64,000 nucleotides of DNA from assembly GCA_034429195.1 (NCBI GenBank), contig DAOUGQ010000018.1, positions 62,001 to 126,000 on the forward strand, given 5' to 3'. Positions 24,612-33,784 of this stretch are shown in pieces. The position numbers and the translations under genes are program-made. This stretch comes from UBA4782 sp034429195. GTDB taxonomy: Bacteria > Chloroflexota > Anaerolineae > Anaerolineales > Anaerolineaceae. The notes under the pieces were generated by a model. It saw only the letters and a list, made by a program, of their open reading frames with translations. It had not been told where the DNA came from and did not search any database. Each line of letters begins with the position of its first letter. Positions within the stretch are counted from its first letter, which is position 1.

Positions 24612-25695
24612 AAATTTTTACGCAGTGATCATGGCTGGCGGAGGTGGCACGAGGTTATGGCCACTTTCTCGTATTCAGAAACCCAAGCAAATGCTGAAAT
24701 TAACCGATGAAGGCACGTTGTTTCAACTAGCAGTATCTCGGTTAACTGGTTTGTTTGATCCTGACCATATTCTTGTCGTTACTGTGGCTGAACAGGCAAG
24801 CGCTTTACAGCAACAAACACCTCAAATACCTGTTGAGAATTACCTGATCGAACCTATGCCAAAGGGTACAGCATCCGTCGTTGGAATGGCTGCGGTGGCA
24901 ATTCAATCCAGGAATCCAGAAGGTGTGATGGCAGTACTTACTGCAGATCATTTCATTGCTAATGTGAAGAAATTTCAACAATGCTTGAAAGCCGCATATC
25001 AACAGGCGAATGAAGGTTATTTATTAACATTAGGAATTAAACCGACTTTTCCAGCAACCGGATATGGATATGTTCAGAGGGGAAAATTCTTGAATGAAGT
25101 AGAAAACCTGCCTATTTTCCTTGTTGAAGAATTTAAGGAAAAACCTGATTTAGAGAAAGCGGAAGAATTTATCCATCGAGGTGATCACGACTGGAATTCA
25201 GGAATGTTTATCTGGAGGGTCGACAAAATCTTAGATGAATTTATGCGATTGATGCCTGAACTGGCAGCACAGTTAAGAAAGATTTCCGATGCGTGGAATA
25301 CTCCCAGCCGAAGTGAAGTTGTAGGTGAGGAATGGCCAAAGATTCAGCCACAGACAATAGATTATGGAATCATGGAAAAAGCCAGATCTGTTGCTGTTAT
25401 TCCCGCAACGGATCTGGAATGGAATGATGTGGGCAGTTGGGAATCACTTTATGATGTATTGCCTGCAGATGAAAATGGGAACATAGTTCTACAAGGCAAC
25501 TTTATTAATGTAGATACGCAACAATCTGTGATATATTCAGACTCAAATGAACGCTTGTTGGTCACAATTGGATTGAAAGATATTATCGTGATTGATTCAG
25601 GAGATGCTCTTTTGGTTTGTAACCGAAAGGATGCACAGAAAGTTCGTTCTGTCGTGAAAATTCTTAAAGACCGCGGAGAAACCCGGTATTTATAG
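24589..25695 (+). CDS. manC: Mannose-1-phosphate guanylyltransferase
   Basis: About 368 residues. Nucleotidyltransferase motif AGGGGTRLWPLSR with the following KPKQ, EPMPKGTAS and FKEKPDLEKA segments and the C-terminal beta-helix region are those of GDP-mannose pyrophosphorylases. It lacks a phosphomannose isomerase domain, so it is the single-function type. It makes GDP-mannose for glycans. I use the ATG at 24589, because GGGAG lies 6 bases upstream; this overlaps dprA by 23 bases. Frames starting at 24571 (GTG) or 24604 are alternatives. Confidence 0.9.
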   Translation: MLQTQMNENFYAVIMAGGGGTRLWPLSRIQKPKQMLKLTDEGTLFQLAVSRLTGLFDPDHILVVTVAEQASALQQQTPQIPVENYLIEPMPKGTASVVGMAAVAIQSRNPEGVMAVLTADHFIANVKKFQQCLKAAYQQANEGYLLTLGIKPTFPATGYGYVQRGKFLNEVENLPIFLVEEFKEKPDLEKAEEFIHRGDHDWNSGMFIWRVDKILDEFMRLMPELAAQLRKISDAWNTPSRSEVVGEEWPKIQPQTIDYGIMEKARSVAVIPATDLEWNDVGSWESLYDVLPADENGNIVLQGNFINVDTQQSVIYSDSNERLLVTIGLKDIIVIDSGDALLVCNRKDAQKVRSVVKILKDRGETRYL

Positions 25696-25705
25696 GAGAG
25701 AAACT

Positions 25706-28012
25706 GTGGAAATTCAATGTATGAAATGCAAAACAAAGAGAGAAATATCTGACGCCACGCCGGATTTTAATGCTCGGGGCACTCCCATTACACGTGGAAC
25801 ATGTCCGGTTTGTGGTTCGAAAGTCATCCGAATTGGAAAGACTGAGGCACATGAAGGATTAACTCCACCTGAAAAGAAGCACCAGACAAGAGAAGGCAAG
25901 CTAGTCATCGTAGAAAGCCCAGCGAAAGCCAAAACGGTTGGGCGATTCCTGGGAAAGGGTTATACTGTACGAGCATCAGTTGGGCATGTACGCGATCTAC
26001 TCCGTTCAGAATTATCAATTGATGTAGAAAATAACTTTACACCACGATATCGGGTTCCCAATGAAAAACGTCCTGTAGTGAAAGAATTAAAACAGCTGGC
26101 GAAAGAAGCAGAAAGCATTTACCTGGCAACAGACCCTGATCGTGAAGGTGAAGCTATTGCCTGGCATTTATTGGAAGCAGCCGAGATCAATCCTTCGATT
26201 TCACATCGAGTAGTTTTCCATGAGATCACCGAGCATGCTATACAGGATGCATTTTCTCATCCTCGAAATATTAATATGGATCTGGTAAATGCACAGCAGG
26301 CGCGTCGTCTTTTAGACCGGTTGGTTGGTTATAGCATCAGTCCAATTTTATGGGAGAAAGTTCGCAGCAGATTATCTGCTGGTCGTGTGCAATCAGTGGC
26401 TTTGCGGTTGATCGTAGAACGTGAACGCGAAATCGATGCATTCATTCCTGAAGAATATTGGTCGATCGAAGCTGAATTCCGACCAGAAGGATATAAATCC
26501 AACTATATTGCCAAACTGGCAAGAATTGATGATATAGAACCACAGCTTCCAACACAGGGTGTAGTGGATGGCATTCTAGCTGATATGCAGGAAGCTGCCT
26601 ATAAAATCGAAAAGATTAAAAGAAGCGAACGCCGGCGAAAACCATCTGGTCCATTCATTACCAGTACTTTACAACAAGAAGCTTCTCGAAAATTAGGGTA
26701 TACCGCTCGTAGAACGATGGCACTGGCTCAACAATTGTACGAGGGCATTGATGTGGGTGAAGGTGGTACCACCGGTTTAATTACCTATATGCGTACGGAT
26801 TCCACTAATATCGCAGAAATTGCCCAGGATGAAGCCAGGAAATATATTCTGGACGTTCATGGGCAGAGTTTCTTACCAGAAATACCTCCTCAATACAAAA
26901 CAAGAGCAGCGGTAGCTCAGGAGGCGCATGAAGCGATCCGACCTACGTCGGTATATCGTACCCCTGAAAAGGTGAAACCATTTCTGGCTCCTGACCAATT
27001 TAAGGTATATCAAATCATATGGCAACGCTTCGTTGCATGCCAGATGGAAGCAGCCGTTTTTGATACGATTTCTGTAGATGTTTTGGGTACAACCAAAGAC
27101 CACAATTATTTACTGAGAACATCCGGTTCCTCTCTTAAATTCCCAGGATATCTGGTTGTCTATGAAGAAGCAAAGGATGAAGATATTAAAGGTGAGGACG
27201 CAGAGAATGTTCGTATCCCAGCTGAATTGGAAGAAGGTCAAAAACAAAAATTACTTCGTATTATCCCAGCCCAGCATTTTACCCAACCACCACCTCGCTA
27301 TACCGAAGCATCCCTGGTACAGGCGTTAGAAGAGTATGGAATTGGGAGACCATCTACATATGCACCAATCCTTTCCATTATTCAAAATCGGGGCTATGTG
27401 ACTCGGGATGGAAAACGTCTTACTCCAACTGACATTGGTATCCAGGTCTCTGATCTTGTGGTGGAATATTTTTCTGATGTGGTCAATGTGAATTTCACTG
27501 CCAAGATGGAAGATGATCTTGATCAGATCGCCAATGGGAATGAAGATTGGATTGAGACTATTCGGGTTTTTTACGACAAATTTGAGCCACAATTAAAACA
27601 TGCACAGGCTGAAATGCCTGAACAAAAAGCTGAATTGGAGAAAATTGGAAAAATCTGCCCTGAATGTGGGCAGGAACTGGTGATACGTTGGGGAAGATAC
27701 GGTAAATTTGTTTCATGTAGCGGATTCCCGGCCTGTCGCCATACAGAAGCCTTCCTTGAGAAGATTGGCGTAACCTGCCCCAAAGATGGTGGTGAAATTG
27801 TTCTACGCAAGACTCGACGTGGTCGTGTTTTCTATGGATGTGAGAATTATCCCAATTGCGACTTCACTTCCTGGAAAGAACCGGTGAAGCATGAATGCCC
27901 CAATTGCCAGGGTATGCTTGTGGTGGCAAATAAGCGGGAATATCAATGCCTTGATTGTGAGAACACGTTCTTGCAAAGTGAGTTCAGTGAACTGGTAGAA
28001 GAGACGGCATAA
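25706..28012 (+). CDS. topA: DNA topoisomerase I with N-terminal DUF5679-like zinc ribbon
   Basis: 768 residues from a GTG start that has AGGAGAG 5 bases upstream. Residues 1-48 form a four-cysteine zinc ribbon (CMKCKTKREI ... CPVCGSKVIRIG) resembling DUF5679. The type IA core starts with KLVIVESPAKAKTVGRFLG (Toprim), carries DPDREGEAIAWHL and active-site Tyr361 in TYMRTDSTN. Three C-terminal zinc fingers follow (CPEC...CSGFPAC, CPKDGG...CENYPNC, CPNC...CLDC). TopA relaxes negative supercoils behind RNA polymerase. The extra N-terminal ribbon is not part of the classical TopA. Confidence 0.95.
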   Translation: MEIQCMKCKTKREISDATPDFNARGTPITRGTCPVCGSKVIRIGKTEAHEGLTPPEKKHQTREGKLVIVESPAKAKTVGRFLGKGYTVRASVGHVRDLLRSELSIDVENNFTPRYRVPNEKRPVVKELKQLAKEAESIYLATDPDREGEAIAWHLLEAAEINPSISHRVVFHEITEHAIQDAFSHPRNINMDLVNAQQARRLLDRLVGYSISPILWEKVRSRLSAGRVQSVALRLIVEREREIDAFIPEEYWSIEAEFRPEGYKSNYIAKLARIDDIEPQLPTQGVVDGILADMQEAAYKIEKIKRSERRRKPSGPFITSTLQQEASRKLGYTARRTMALAQQLYEGIDVGEGGTTGLITYMRTDSTNIAEIAQDEARKYILDVHGQSFLPEIPPQYKTRAAVAQEAHEAIRPTSVYRTPEKVKPFLAPDQFKVYQIIWQRFVACQMEAAVFDTISVDVLGTTKDHNYLLRTSGSSLKFPGYLVVYEEAKDEDIKGEDAENVRIPAELEEGQKQKLLRIIPAQHFTQPPPRYTEASLVQALEEYGIGRPSTYAPILSIIQNRGYVTRDGKRLTPTDIGIQVSDLVVEYFSDVVNVNFTAKMEDDLDQIANGNEDWIETIRVFYDKFEPQLKHAQAEMPEQKAELEKIGKICPECGQELVIRWGRYGKFVSCSGFPACRHTEAFLEKIGVTCPKDGGEIVLRKTRRGRVFYGCENYPNCDFTSWKEPVKHECPNCQGMLVVANKREYQCLDCENTFLQSEFSELVEETA

Positions 28013-28136
28013 ACCTTGCAACAGACTCCCTTATAGTATTTGCGTCTTTTGTTGCGCCGGGTAGATTTCTCATCTACAATAACAATAATCTGGTGCACCT
28101 GTCGACAACAAACTGATGCGCTGATGGAGGAATGCG

Positions 28137-29204
28137 ATGAATAAAATTCTCGATTACCTAAAGAATCCGCTTTTTTCTGGGATTGCAGGTCTGATAGTTG
28201 GAATTGTCATTGGATTATTCGCTCTAGGATGGGGTTTGTTTCCTGTAGAGTGGACCAATGCAAAGCCATCAGATATGTACATCGATTTTCAAAAGGATTA
28301 CCTTAAAGGTGCAATTTATTCTTACTCCGCTGATGGAAACAGAGAAGAAGCAATTCGGAAATATGACGCTTTAGGCCCAAATGCGGGTTCAGTTCTTGAT
28401 CAGCTTATGATGGATTCAAGCATTGATGCTCAGGTGATCGCAAAATTCACGGATCTAATTGGCACTGGCACTGGGACTATCTCTACCGTTGAACCAGGTG
28501 TAACCCAACCACCTGTTGCGGTTGTCACACCAGAAACTGAAAAGAAGGGAATTTCTTCTGCCGTATTACTGGCAATTCTTTGTATCGTCTTGCTGGCAAT
28601 CGGTGGTGCGCTGGTTTATATTCTATTTATTCGCAAGAAAGGGACTATTGCACAGGAATATATTCCCCCTCAAAAAGCCGAACGACCAGTTAGGCAACAG
28701 CCACAACCAGTTGTTCCAACGAAAGTGGTTACCAGCAAACCTGCACCAGTCGAGATGGAACCCGAAGAACAAGATATACCTGTAGCTCAATTCATGACAA
28801 CCTATATGATTGGTGATGATCTTTATGATGACTCCTTCAGTATTGATTCGCCCACTGGTGAATTCCTGGGTGAATGCGGGGTGGGCATTTCTGAAACAAT
28901 TGGAGTTGGTGACCCAAAGAAAGTCACTGCTTTCGAAGTATGGTTATTTGATAAAAACGATATCCAAACCGTCACAAAGGTAGTAATGAGCGAACATGCC
29001 TGGAATGATGTTGCAATCAGCCAACGGTTGGCTGCAAAAGGTGAACCTGTCTTAATGGAAGCGGGAAAACAAATCGTTTTGGAAACTGCCAGTTTGATCC
29101 TGGAAGCCCGTGTGGTGGATGTGGCTTACGGGCAGGGAGCGTTGCCTGCTCACAGTTTCTTTGACAGAATGACTTTGGAACTCGCAATCTGGCCCAAATT
29201 ATAG
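28137..29204 (+). CDS. Unknown two-pass membrane protein
   Basis: 355 residues; I do not recognise a named family. Membrane helices lie at about 13-35 and 140-162, with an extracytoplasmic segment between them that includes a short helical part (NREEAIRKYDALG) and a Thr/Pro/Val linker. After a basic and Pro/Gln-rich stretch, the last 150 residues form a compact cytoplasmic-looking domain (FMTTYMIGDDLYDDSFSID ... FFDRMTLELAIW). GGAGG lies 7 bases before the ATG, and a bidirectional terminator follows. Its own transcription unit, downstream of topA. Confidence 0.8.
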   Translation: MNKILDYLKNPLFSGIAGLIVGIVIGLFALGWGLFPVEWTNAKPSDMYIDFQKDYLKGAIYSYSADGNREEAIRKYDALGPNAGSVLDQLMMDSSIDAQVIAKFTDLIGTGTGTISTVEPGVTQPPVAVVTPETEKKGISSAVLLAILCIVLLAIGGALVYILFIRKKGTIAQEYIPPQKAERPVRQQPQPVVPTKVVTSKPAPVEMEPEEQDIPVAQFMTTYMIGDDLYDDSFSIDSPTGEFLGECGVGISETIGVGDPKKVTAFEVWLFDKNDIQTVTKVVMSEHAWNDVAISQRLAAKGEPVLMEAGKQIVLETASLILEARVVDVAYGQGALPAHSFFDRMTLELAIWPKL

Positions 29205-29232
29205 AACACTAATTAGTTATTTGAGAATTATT

Positions 29233-29268
29233 GAAATGCCTCTCAACTGCAACAGTGAGAGGCATTTC
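29233..29268. terminator. Bidirectional terminator
   Basis: A 13-bp perfect stem GAAATGCCTCTCA / TGAGAGGCATTTC with a 10-nt loop, between the convergent membrane-protein gene and greA. Confidence 0.8.
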
Positions 29269-29293
29269 TTATTCATATCCATAATACAAATGT

Positions 29294-29764
29294 TTATTCG
29301 ATTTTCAAAATGCGAAAATAGAGATCACCACCAGGAGTTGATACAGCAACTGTTTCACCAATTTTATGACCTATGAGTGCTTTTCCAATGGGTGATTCAT
29401 GGGAAATGCGACCATTTGCCGGGTCAGCTTCTTTTGGTCCTACAACAAAGTATGTTTCTTCTGGAAAGTCTTCTTCTTGAATGGTAACCCGGTTTCCCAC
29501 TCCAACATGATCGGTGGAAATTTCGAGATCATCAATCAGCGTTGCATTGTTCAAAATACTTTCAAGTTCCAAAATCCGACCTTCCAGGAATGATTGATCT
29601 TCTTTAGCTTTGGAATAATCAGCATTTTCTGAAAGATCGCCCTGTTGAATTGCAGCCCGCAGCCGTTTTGAAAGTTCCAGGCGGGCTGGTCCTTTTAATT
29701 CTTCCAATTCTGCTTTAAGTTTTTCGGCACCTTCACGGGTTAAATAATGGACTTCACCTGACAT
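29294..29764 (-). CDS. greA: Transcription elongation factor GreA
   Basis: 156 residues. N-terminal coiled coil starting YLTREGAEKLKAELEELK with the acidic tip DLSENADYSKAKEDQ, and a C-terminal FKBP-like domain (ISHESPIGKALIGHKIGETV). GreA inserts its coiled coil into the RNA polymerase secondary channel and stimulates cleavage of backtracked RNA. AGAGGA precedes the ATG by 11 bases. Downstream of the dGTPase-like gene on the same strand. Confidence 0.96.
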   Translation of the reverse strand: MSGEVHYLTREGAEKLKAELEELKGPARLELSKRLRAAIQQGDLSENADYSKAKEDQSFLEGRILELESILNNATLIDDLEISTDHVGVGNRVTIQEEDFPEETYFVVGPKEADPANGRISHESPIGKALIGHKIGETVAVSTPGGDLYFRILKIE

Positions 29765-29843
29765 AAAAAATTGATTCCTCTAGATACCATCTATGTTGAT
29801 TTTGTATTTATTGCTACAAATAGCCACAAAATTGTACCATGTA

Positions 29844-30992
29844 TCAGGGCAACAGGGTTGGGTCAAATAATTTTTGATGCTCTTCGATTGCGAATCGATC
29901 GGTCATTCCGGCAATGTAATCGCAAATAGTACGTTCGAGACCTCTTTCCTTTGATTGTTCTTGAATATGTGGCGGGAGGATTGTTGGTTCATTCTGGTAT
30001 GCGTGAAATAGATCTGTAATGATCCCTTCTGCTTTAACTGCCATGCGTACCACACGATAATGGCGGTAGAGTTTGGCATATAAGAAATCTTTCAACTGCC
30101 TGTTGCGTGTATACATAGGCTCGCTAAAAGCGATCACATTGTGATCCATTTTTTGAAGATCCAGAGATGATTTAACCTTGCTCCGGCGTAAGTTTTCTGT
30201 TGTTTCTGCCACAAGGTCAGACACTTCCATCCCTATCAGTTCTCGGATCAATTCATGCCGTGGAAGATCAGCCAGATTGTTATCTTTTGTTCCCAGTTTA
30301 CTGGTCAATATTTCCCATAGGTCAATCCCTTCAAGCATTTGTGGATTGATCATGCCAGATCGTAGTCCATCATCCAGGTCATGAGCAGTATATGCAAGTT
30401 CATCGGCTGCGTTTGAAATCTGAGCTTCAAGATGGCCGCGCAATTCGGGGTTGAAATTACTTGCATCAGCGAGATCATATTCGGTTTCATGTTTCACGAT
30501 ACCTTCAAGCACTTCCCAAGAGAGGTTCAATCCAGGGAAATTGGGATAACGTTCTTCCAATTCTGTGACAATTCGTAGTGATTGTTTATTATGGTCAAAT
30601 CCACCGTAATCTTTCATCAGGCGGGCTAAAGTAATTTCTCCAGAATGCCCAAATGCAGGATGCCCCAGGTCATGCGCCAGGCAAATTGCTTCGGTTAAGT
30701 CCTCATTTGCCCCTAGAGCGCGGGCAATGGTACGCCCGATCTGGGTAACCTCTAGGGTATGAGTCAGACGGGTACGATAATAATCACCTTCATAAGTAAT
30801 AAAGACCTGGGTTTTATGTTCCAGTCTGCGGAAAGCAGTAGTATGTAAGATTCGATCGCGATCTCGTTGAAAACAGGTACGATAATCAGGTTCTTTATCT
30901 GGGAATAATCTGCCGCGTGTATACTTGCAAAGGGTGGCATATTGTGCCAGGTTTTTCTCTTCCAATTCTTCTAGTTCTTGACGGGTATACAT
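29844..30992 (-). CDS. dGTP triphosphohydrolase-like HD-domain protein
   Basis: 382 residues. HD-domain metal ligands are present: TRLTHTLEVTQIGR, AICLAHDLGHPAFGHSGE and a later DELAYTAHDLDDG. The N-terminal QRDRDRILHTTAFRRLEHKTQVF is the signature of deoxyguanosinetriphosphate triphosphohydrolase-like (type 2) proteins. They hydrolyse dNTPs to deoxynucleosides and triphosphate in the cytoplasm. GGAGG lies 5 bases before the ATG. Only 9 bases separate it from the isopentenyl phosphate kinase gene, so it is probably co-transcribed with the isoprenoid genes. Confidence 0.92.
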   Translation of the reverse strand: MYTRQELEELEEKNLAQYATLCKYTRGRLFPDKEPDYRTCFQRDRDRILHTTAFRRLEHKTQVFITYEGDYYRTRLTHTLEVTQIGRTIARALGANEDLTEAICLAHDLGHPAFGHSGEITLARLMKDYGGFDHNKQSLRIVTELEERYPNFPGLNLSWEVLEGIVKHETEYDLADASNFNPELRGHLEAQISNAADELAYTAHDLDDGLRSGMINPQMLEGIDLWEILTSKLGTKDNNLADLPRHELIRELIGMEVSDLVAETTENLRRSKVKSSLDLQKMDHNVIAFSEPMYTRNRQLKDFLYAKLYRHYRVVRMAVKAEGIITDLFHAYQNEPTILPPHIQEQSKERGLERTICDYIAGMTDRFAIEEHQKLFDPTLLP

Positions 30993-31001
30993 AGTGCCCT
31001 C

Positions 31002-31796
31002 CTAGGAGTGAATCTTTGTTCCTTTTACAGGTTCACAAGACAATGCCTGATAGAGTGAACCCTGTTCTATTCCAGAAAAAATCCATGCATGAGTTCCAGG
31101 CAGATCCTGAACCAATTTAACCAGATTCTCGACCTTGGTTGCCATTCCACCTGTTACATCAATGCCAGATGAGCCCTTGATGAGTCTACGTTGTGATGAA
31201 TACATGGCAGGTGTTATATCAGAGATAAGGTGATGATTCTCTGGGTAATCAGAAAATACTCCCTGTTCAATTCCCGAAATAAAAATGCGTTGTGGGTGGA
31301 AAATTCTAGCAAGGTAGGCAAAAAGTTCCTCGGTGGAGAGGATTGTTCCGCCAAGATCCTGGTCAAAGATGACATCACCATAAATTACTGGAATGAGACC
31401 TGCCATTAATGCCTGCTCGAGGGTTGAGACATCCCAATGGATAATCTTTCCGTTTTTTGTAATTACAGCAGTAGATGGGGCAATCGAAATGATGGGTAAA
31501 CCAGCCAGGGCAAGTTGTTCAGCAACAATCTGATTTAAAGTACGAGCTTCAAGCCAGACTTTGGAAAAACCTGCCCACTGATCGCGTGTGTGGACGCCCA
31601 ACCGTGTACCATATTCCTTTGCTGGAATATGTCCGAAAGAACCTGATCCATGTCCGATGATCAGTTGAGATTGAGGATCATATTGGTGAAAACAGGAAAT
31701 TTCTTGAGCCATCCGCTTAATCAGAGCAACATGCGCAGTGGAAGGTTTGCTTTTATCCGTTATGAGCGAACCGCCAAGTTTCAAGAATGTAAGCAT
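31002..31796 (-). CDS. Isopentenyl phosphate kinase
   Basis: 264 residues, amino-acid-kinase fold. FLKLGGSLITDKS at the N-terminus and the IIGHGSGSFGH segment, with the diagnostic His56 that binds the phosphate of isopentenyl phosphate, separate it from aspartate and glutamate kinases. The enzyme makes isopentenyl diphosphate and completes the archaeal-type mevalonate pathway, which is also known from some Chloroflexota such as Roseiflexus. It directly follows mevalonate kinase (1 base apart). A phosphomevalonate decarboxylase is not in the window. Confidence 0.9.
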   Translation of the reverse strand: MLTFLKLGGSLITDKSKPSTAHVALIKRMAQEISCFHQYDPQSQLIIGHGSGSFGHIPAKEYGTRLGVHTRDQWAGFSKVWLEARTLNQIVAEQLALAGLPIISIAPSTAVITKNGKIIHWDVSTLEQALMAGLIPVIYGDVIFDQDLGGTILSTEELFAYLARIFHPQRIFISGIEQGVFSDYPENHHLISDITPAMYSSQRRLIKGSSGIDVTGGMATKVENLVKLVQDLPGTHAWIFSGIEQGSLYQALSCEPVKGTKIHS

Positions 31797-31797
31797 C

Positions 31798-32757
31798 TCA
31801 TCCTTCTTCGTTTGTTCTTCTTACAACAGTTGAAAATACCTGTGTCGCACCAGCTTGAATCAATGCCTGTTTAACAGGAAAAACTGTGCTGTTATCTACT
31901 AATGCAATGATATTGCCACCACCACCGCTTCCAGATAGCTTTGCACCCAACGCACCAGCCTGAAGTGCAGCATTAACCAGATTGTTTAATTTTGGGATGG
32001 ATACACCCAATTCATTTAAGAGAAGATGATTCTGGTTGAGATTTCTACCCAGGTCTGTAATGTTCCCATTTTCCAAATAGTATTTAGCCTGTTGAACAAG
32101 ATCGCCAATTTCCTGAAAAATGGTGTTAAATTTTTCCTGATCTTCATCATATCGCTGGCGGATTGCACTGACGGTTTCGATAGTTTTACTAGGAATGCCA
32201 CTATTAGCGATTAGAAGGATGAATTCTTTTGGGATTTGAATGAAGGTTATGGGTTGTTCGCGAATAAAAAAAACTGGTGTTTCATAAGCAATTACAGTGT
32301 TGTCAATCCCAGATGGATTTCCGTGGTATGCTTTTTCTGCTTCAAAAGCAATGGCTGAAAGGTAGTCTGGTTTCATCTCCATACCAAAGAAATGGTAAAG
32401 TGCTTTTAGAATCGCCACTGATACGGCAGCACCTGAACCCATTCCTGAGGCAACAGGGATATCCGAAGAAATAAAGATCTGCACCGAAGGAAAGTGCTCT
32501 ATTCCTGACGTATCAAGGAAATTTTGAAACAATCGCGAAAATGCATGGTCTGGAGGTAGGTTTGACAAAAGTGCATGAAAACCAATCTGTTTTGAGATGA
32601 TCTCTACTTCGTTGGTTTTTCCCAATGGTTTCGCCACGATTGCAGCTCTGGCACGCACATCGGTGACAGGAACAGCAATAGCAGGTTGGTGATATACAAC
32701 GGCATGTTCACCGAGTAGAATTATCTTTGCAGATGCGGTTGCACTTACGGCAGGCAT
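31798..32757 (-). CDS. mvk: Mevalonate kinase (GHMP family)
   Basis: 319 residues. GHMP motifs are complete: SAKIILLGEHAVVYHQPAIAVPV (motif 1), IPVASGMGSGAAVSVAIL (motif 2, ATP loop) and LGAKLSGSGGGGNIIAL (motif 3). GEHAVVYGHPA-like sequence is specific for mevalonate kinase. It phosphorylates mevalonate, the first kinase step toward isoprenoids. Neighbours are a UbiA-type prenyltransferase 2 bases upstream and isopentenyl phosphate kinase downstream. Weak ribosome site, so translation may be coupled to the upstream gene. Confidence 0.92.
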   Translation of the reverse strand: MPAVSATASAKIILLGEHAVVYHQPAIAVPVTDVRARAAIVAKPLGKTNEVEIISKQIGFHALLSNLPPDHAFSRLFQNFLDTSGIEHFPSVQIFISSDIPVASGMGSGAAVSVAILKALYHFFGMEMKPDYLSAIAFEAEKAYHGNPSGIDNTVIAYETPVFFIREQPITFIQIPKEFILLIANSGIPSKTIETVSAIRQRYDEDQEKFNTIFQEIGDLVQQAKYYLENGNITDLGRNLNQNHLLLNELGVSIPKLNNLVNAALQAGALGAKLSGSGGGGNIIALVDNSTVFPVKQALIQAGATQVFSTVVRRTNEEG

Positions 32758-32759
32758 TT

Positions 32760-33629
32760 TTACACCAAATAAAAGACTGATAATACTGCCAGACCAAATA
32801 GCAGAATAGTGATCTGTAAGGGACGATCCGTTAGCAGGAGATCTTCGGGAGCGCCACCTTCTCCTTTGATTTGGATTAAATACAAATACCGAAAAATACC
32901 ATACATAACAAAAGGTATAGTTAACATCATTGCATGGTTTTCTGGCAGGTTTGGTGCTGAAAAAGTGTACAGGCTATACGTTATGATAGTACAACTGGAA
33001 ACGATCGTTATTAATTGGTCAAGTAAAGGTATTGAATAGCCATCCAGCACTTTGCGATGACTGTTAGCTTCAGTCGTTAACAAATTGAGCTCAGCCCGAC
33101 GTTTACCAAAGCCAATGTATAAAGCCAGCAATGTGGTTACAACATATAACCAGGGTGAAAATCGTTGGACATTGATCAAGGTAACACCTGCGCCAACTCT
33201 AAGCACAAACCCTGCAGCAATAATCAAAACATCGATCAGAGGTACATGTTTGAGGTATGCTGAATATAAAAGATTAATGACAAAGTATGCACCTGCAACA
33301 AGGGCAAAATGGGGTGTAAGCAAGTAAGCGCAAGGGAAGCTGATCACCAACAGAGCAATTGCAGCAATCACTGCGACTTTTATTGGTAATTTACCAGACG
33401 CTATAGGTCGGAATTTTTTAACCGGGTGATTGCGATCAAAATCAATATCCCGGATGTCATTGATCAAATACACACTGCTTGAGATTAAACAGAAAATAAA
33501 AACTCCAGCAAAAGAGATCATTAACGCATTAGTGTTAAATAATTTCCCGTCAAAAATCACCGCTGCCATTACGAACAGGTTCTTTGGCCATTGACGAAGT
33601 CGCATGGACTTGATGAGTGCTTTTAGCAT
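32760..33629 (-). CDS. UbiA-family prenyltransferase, decaprenyl-phosphate phosphoribosyltransferase-like
   Basis: 289 residues, about eight membrane helices. The SMRLRQWPKNLFV N-terminus and the aspartate motif NDIRDIDFDRNHPVKKFRPIA match the branch related to mycobacterial DPPR synthase, which attaches phosphoribose to polyprenyl phosphate for arabinose or ribose sugar donors. Quinone prenyltransferase activity is less likely. The ATG at 33629 has AGGG 5 bases upstream; an ATG at 33680 would add 17 unlikely residues. First gene of a presumed operon with mvk, the kinase and the dGTPase-like gene. Confidence 0.85.
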   Translation of the reverse strand: MLKALIKSMRLRQWPKNLFVMAAVIFDGKLFNTNALMISFAGVFIFCLISSSVYLINDIRDIDFDRNHPVKKFRPIASGKLPIKVAVIAAIALLVISFPCAYLLTPHFALVAGAYFVINLLYSAYLKHVPLIDVLIIAAGFVLRVGAGVTLINVQRFSPWLYVVTTLLALYIGFGKRRAELNLLTTEANSHRKVLDGYSIPLLDQLITIVSSCTIITYSLYTFSAPNLPENHAMMLTIPFVMYGIFRYLYLIQIKGEGGAPEDLLLTDRPLQITILLFGLAVLSVFYLV

Positions 33630-33682
33630 AAATGCCCTTGCCCCTTTAATAAATTTGCCATAATGAATTAAATATATCATAG

Positions 33683-33706
33683 TTGTACTTTCATGAAAGC
33701 GTACAA
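33683..33706. promoter_or_regulatory. Long imperfect palindrome, candidate operator
   Basis: A perfect 12-bp palindrome CTTTCATGAAAG (33688-33699) is flanked by TTGTA and TACAA, with a CG inserted on the right. It lies 54-77 bp before the prenyltransferase ATG and next to reverse-strand TATGAT/TATATT -10-like boxes, so it could control the isoprenoid operon. The regulator is unknown. Confidence 0.45.
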
Positions 33707-33720
33707 TAAAGCATAGGTCT

Positions 33721-33746
33721 CATTTCAAGAAATGATGGCGATCATT
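33721..33746. promoter_or_regulatory. Two overlapping short palindromes upstream of tlyA
   Basis: CATTTC-AA-GAAATG (33721-33734) and AATGAT-GGCG-ATCATT (33731-33746) overlap. They lie 40-60 bp before the tlyA start, in the expected -35 or activator region of that promoter. Confidence 0.3.
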
Positions 33747-33784
33747 CTACTTAATAAATATGGTTGTATTGTAAAATGAAGACT

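Noticed and set aside
28018..28056. Terminator after topA
   Set aside because: GCAACA and TGTTGC can pair, but the stem is only 6 bp with a long loop and no T-run.
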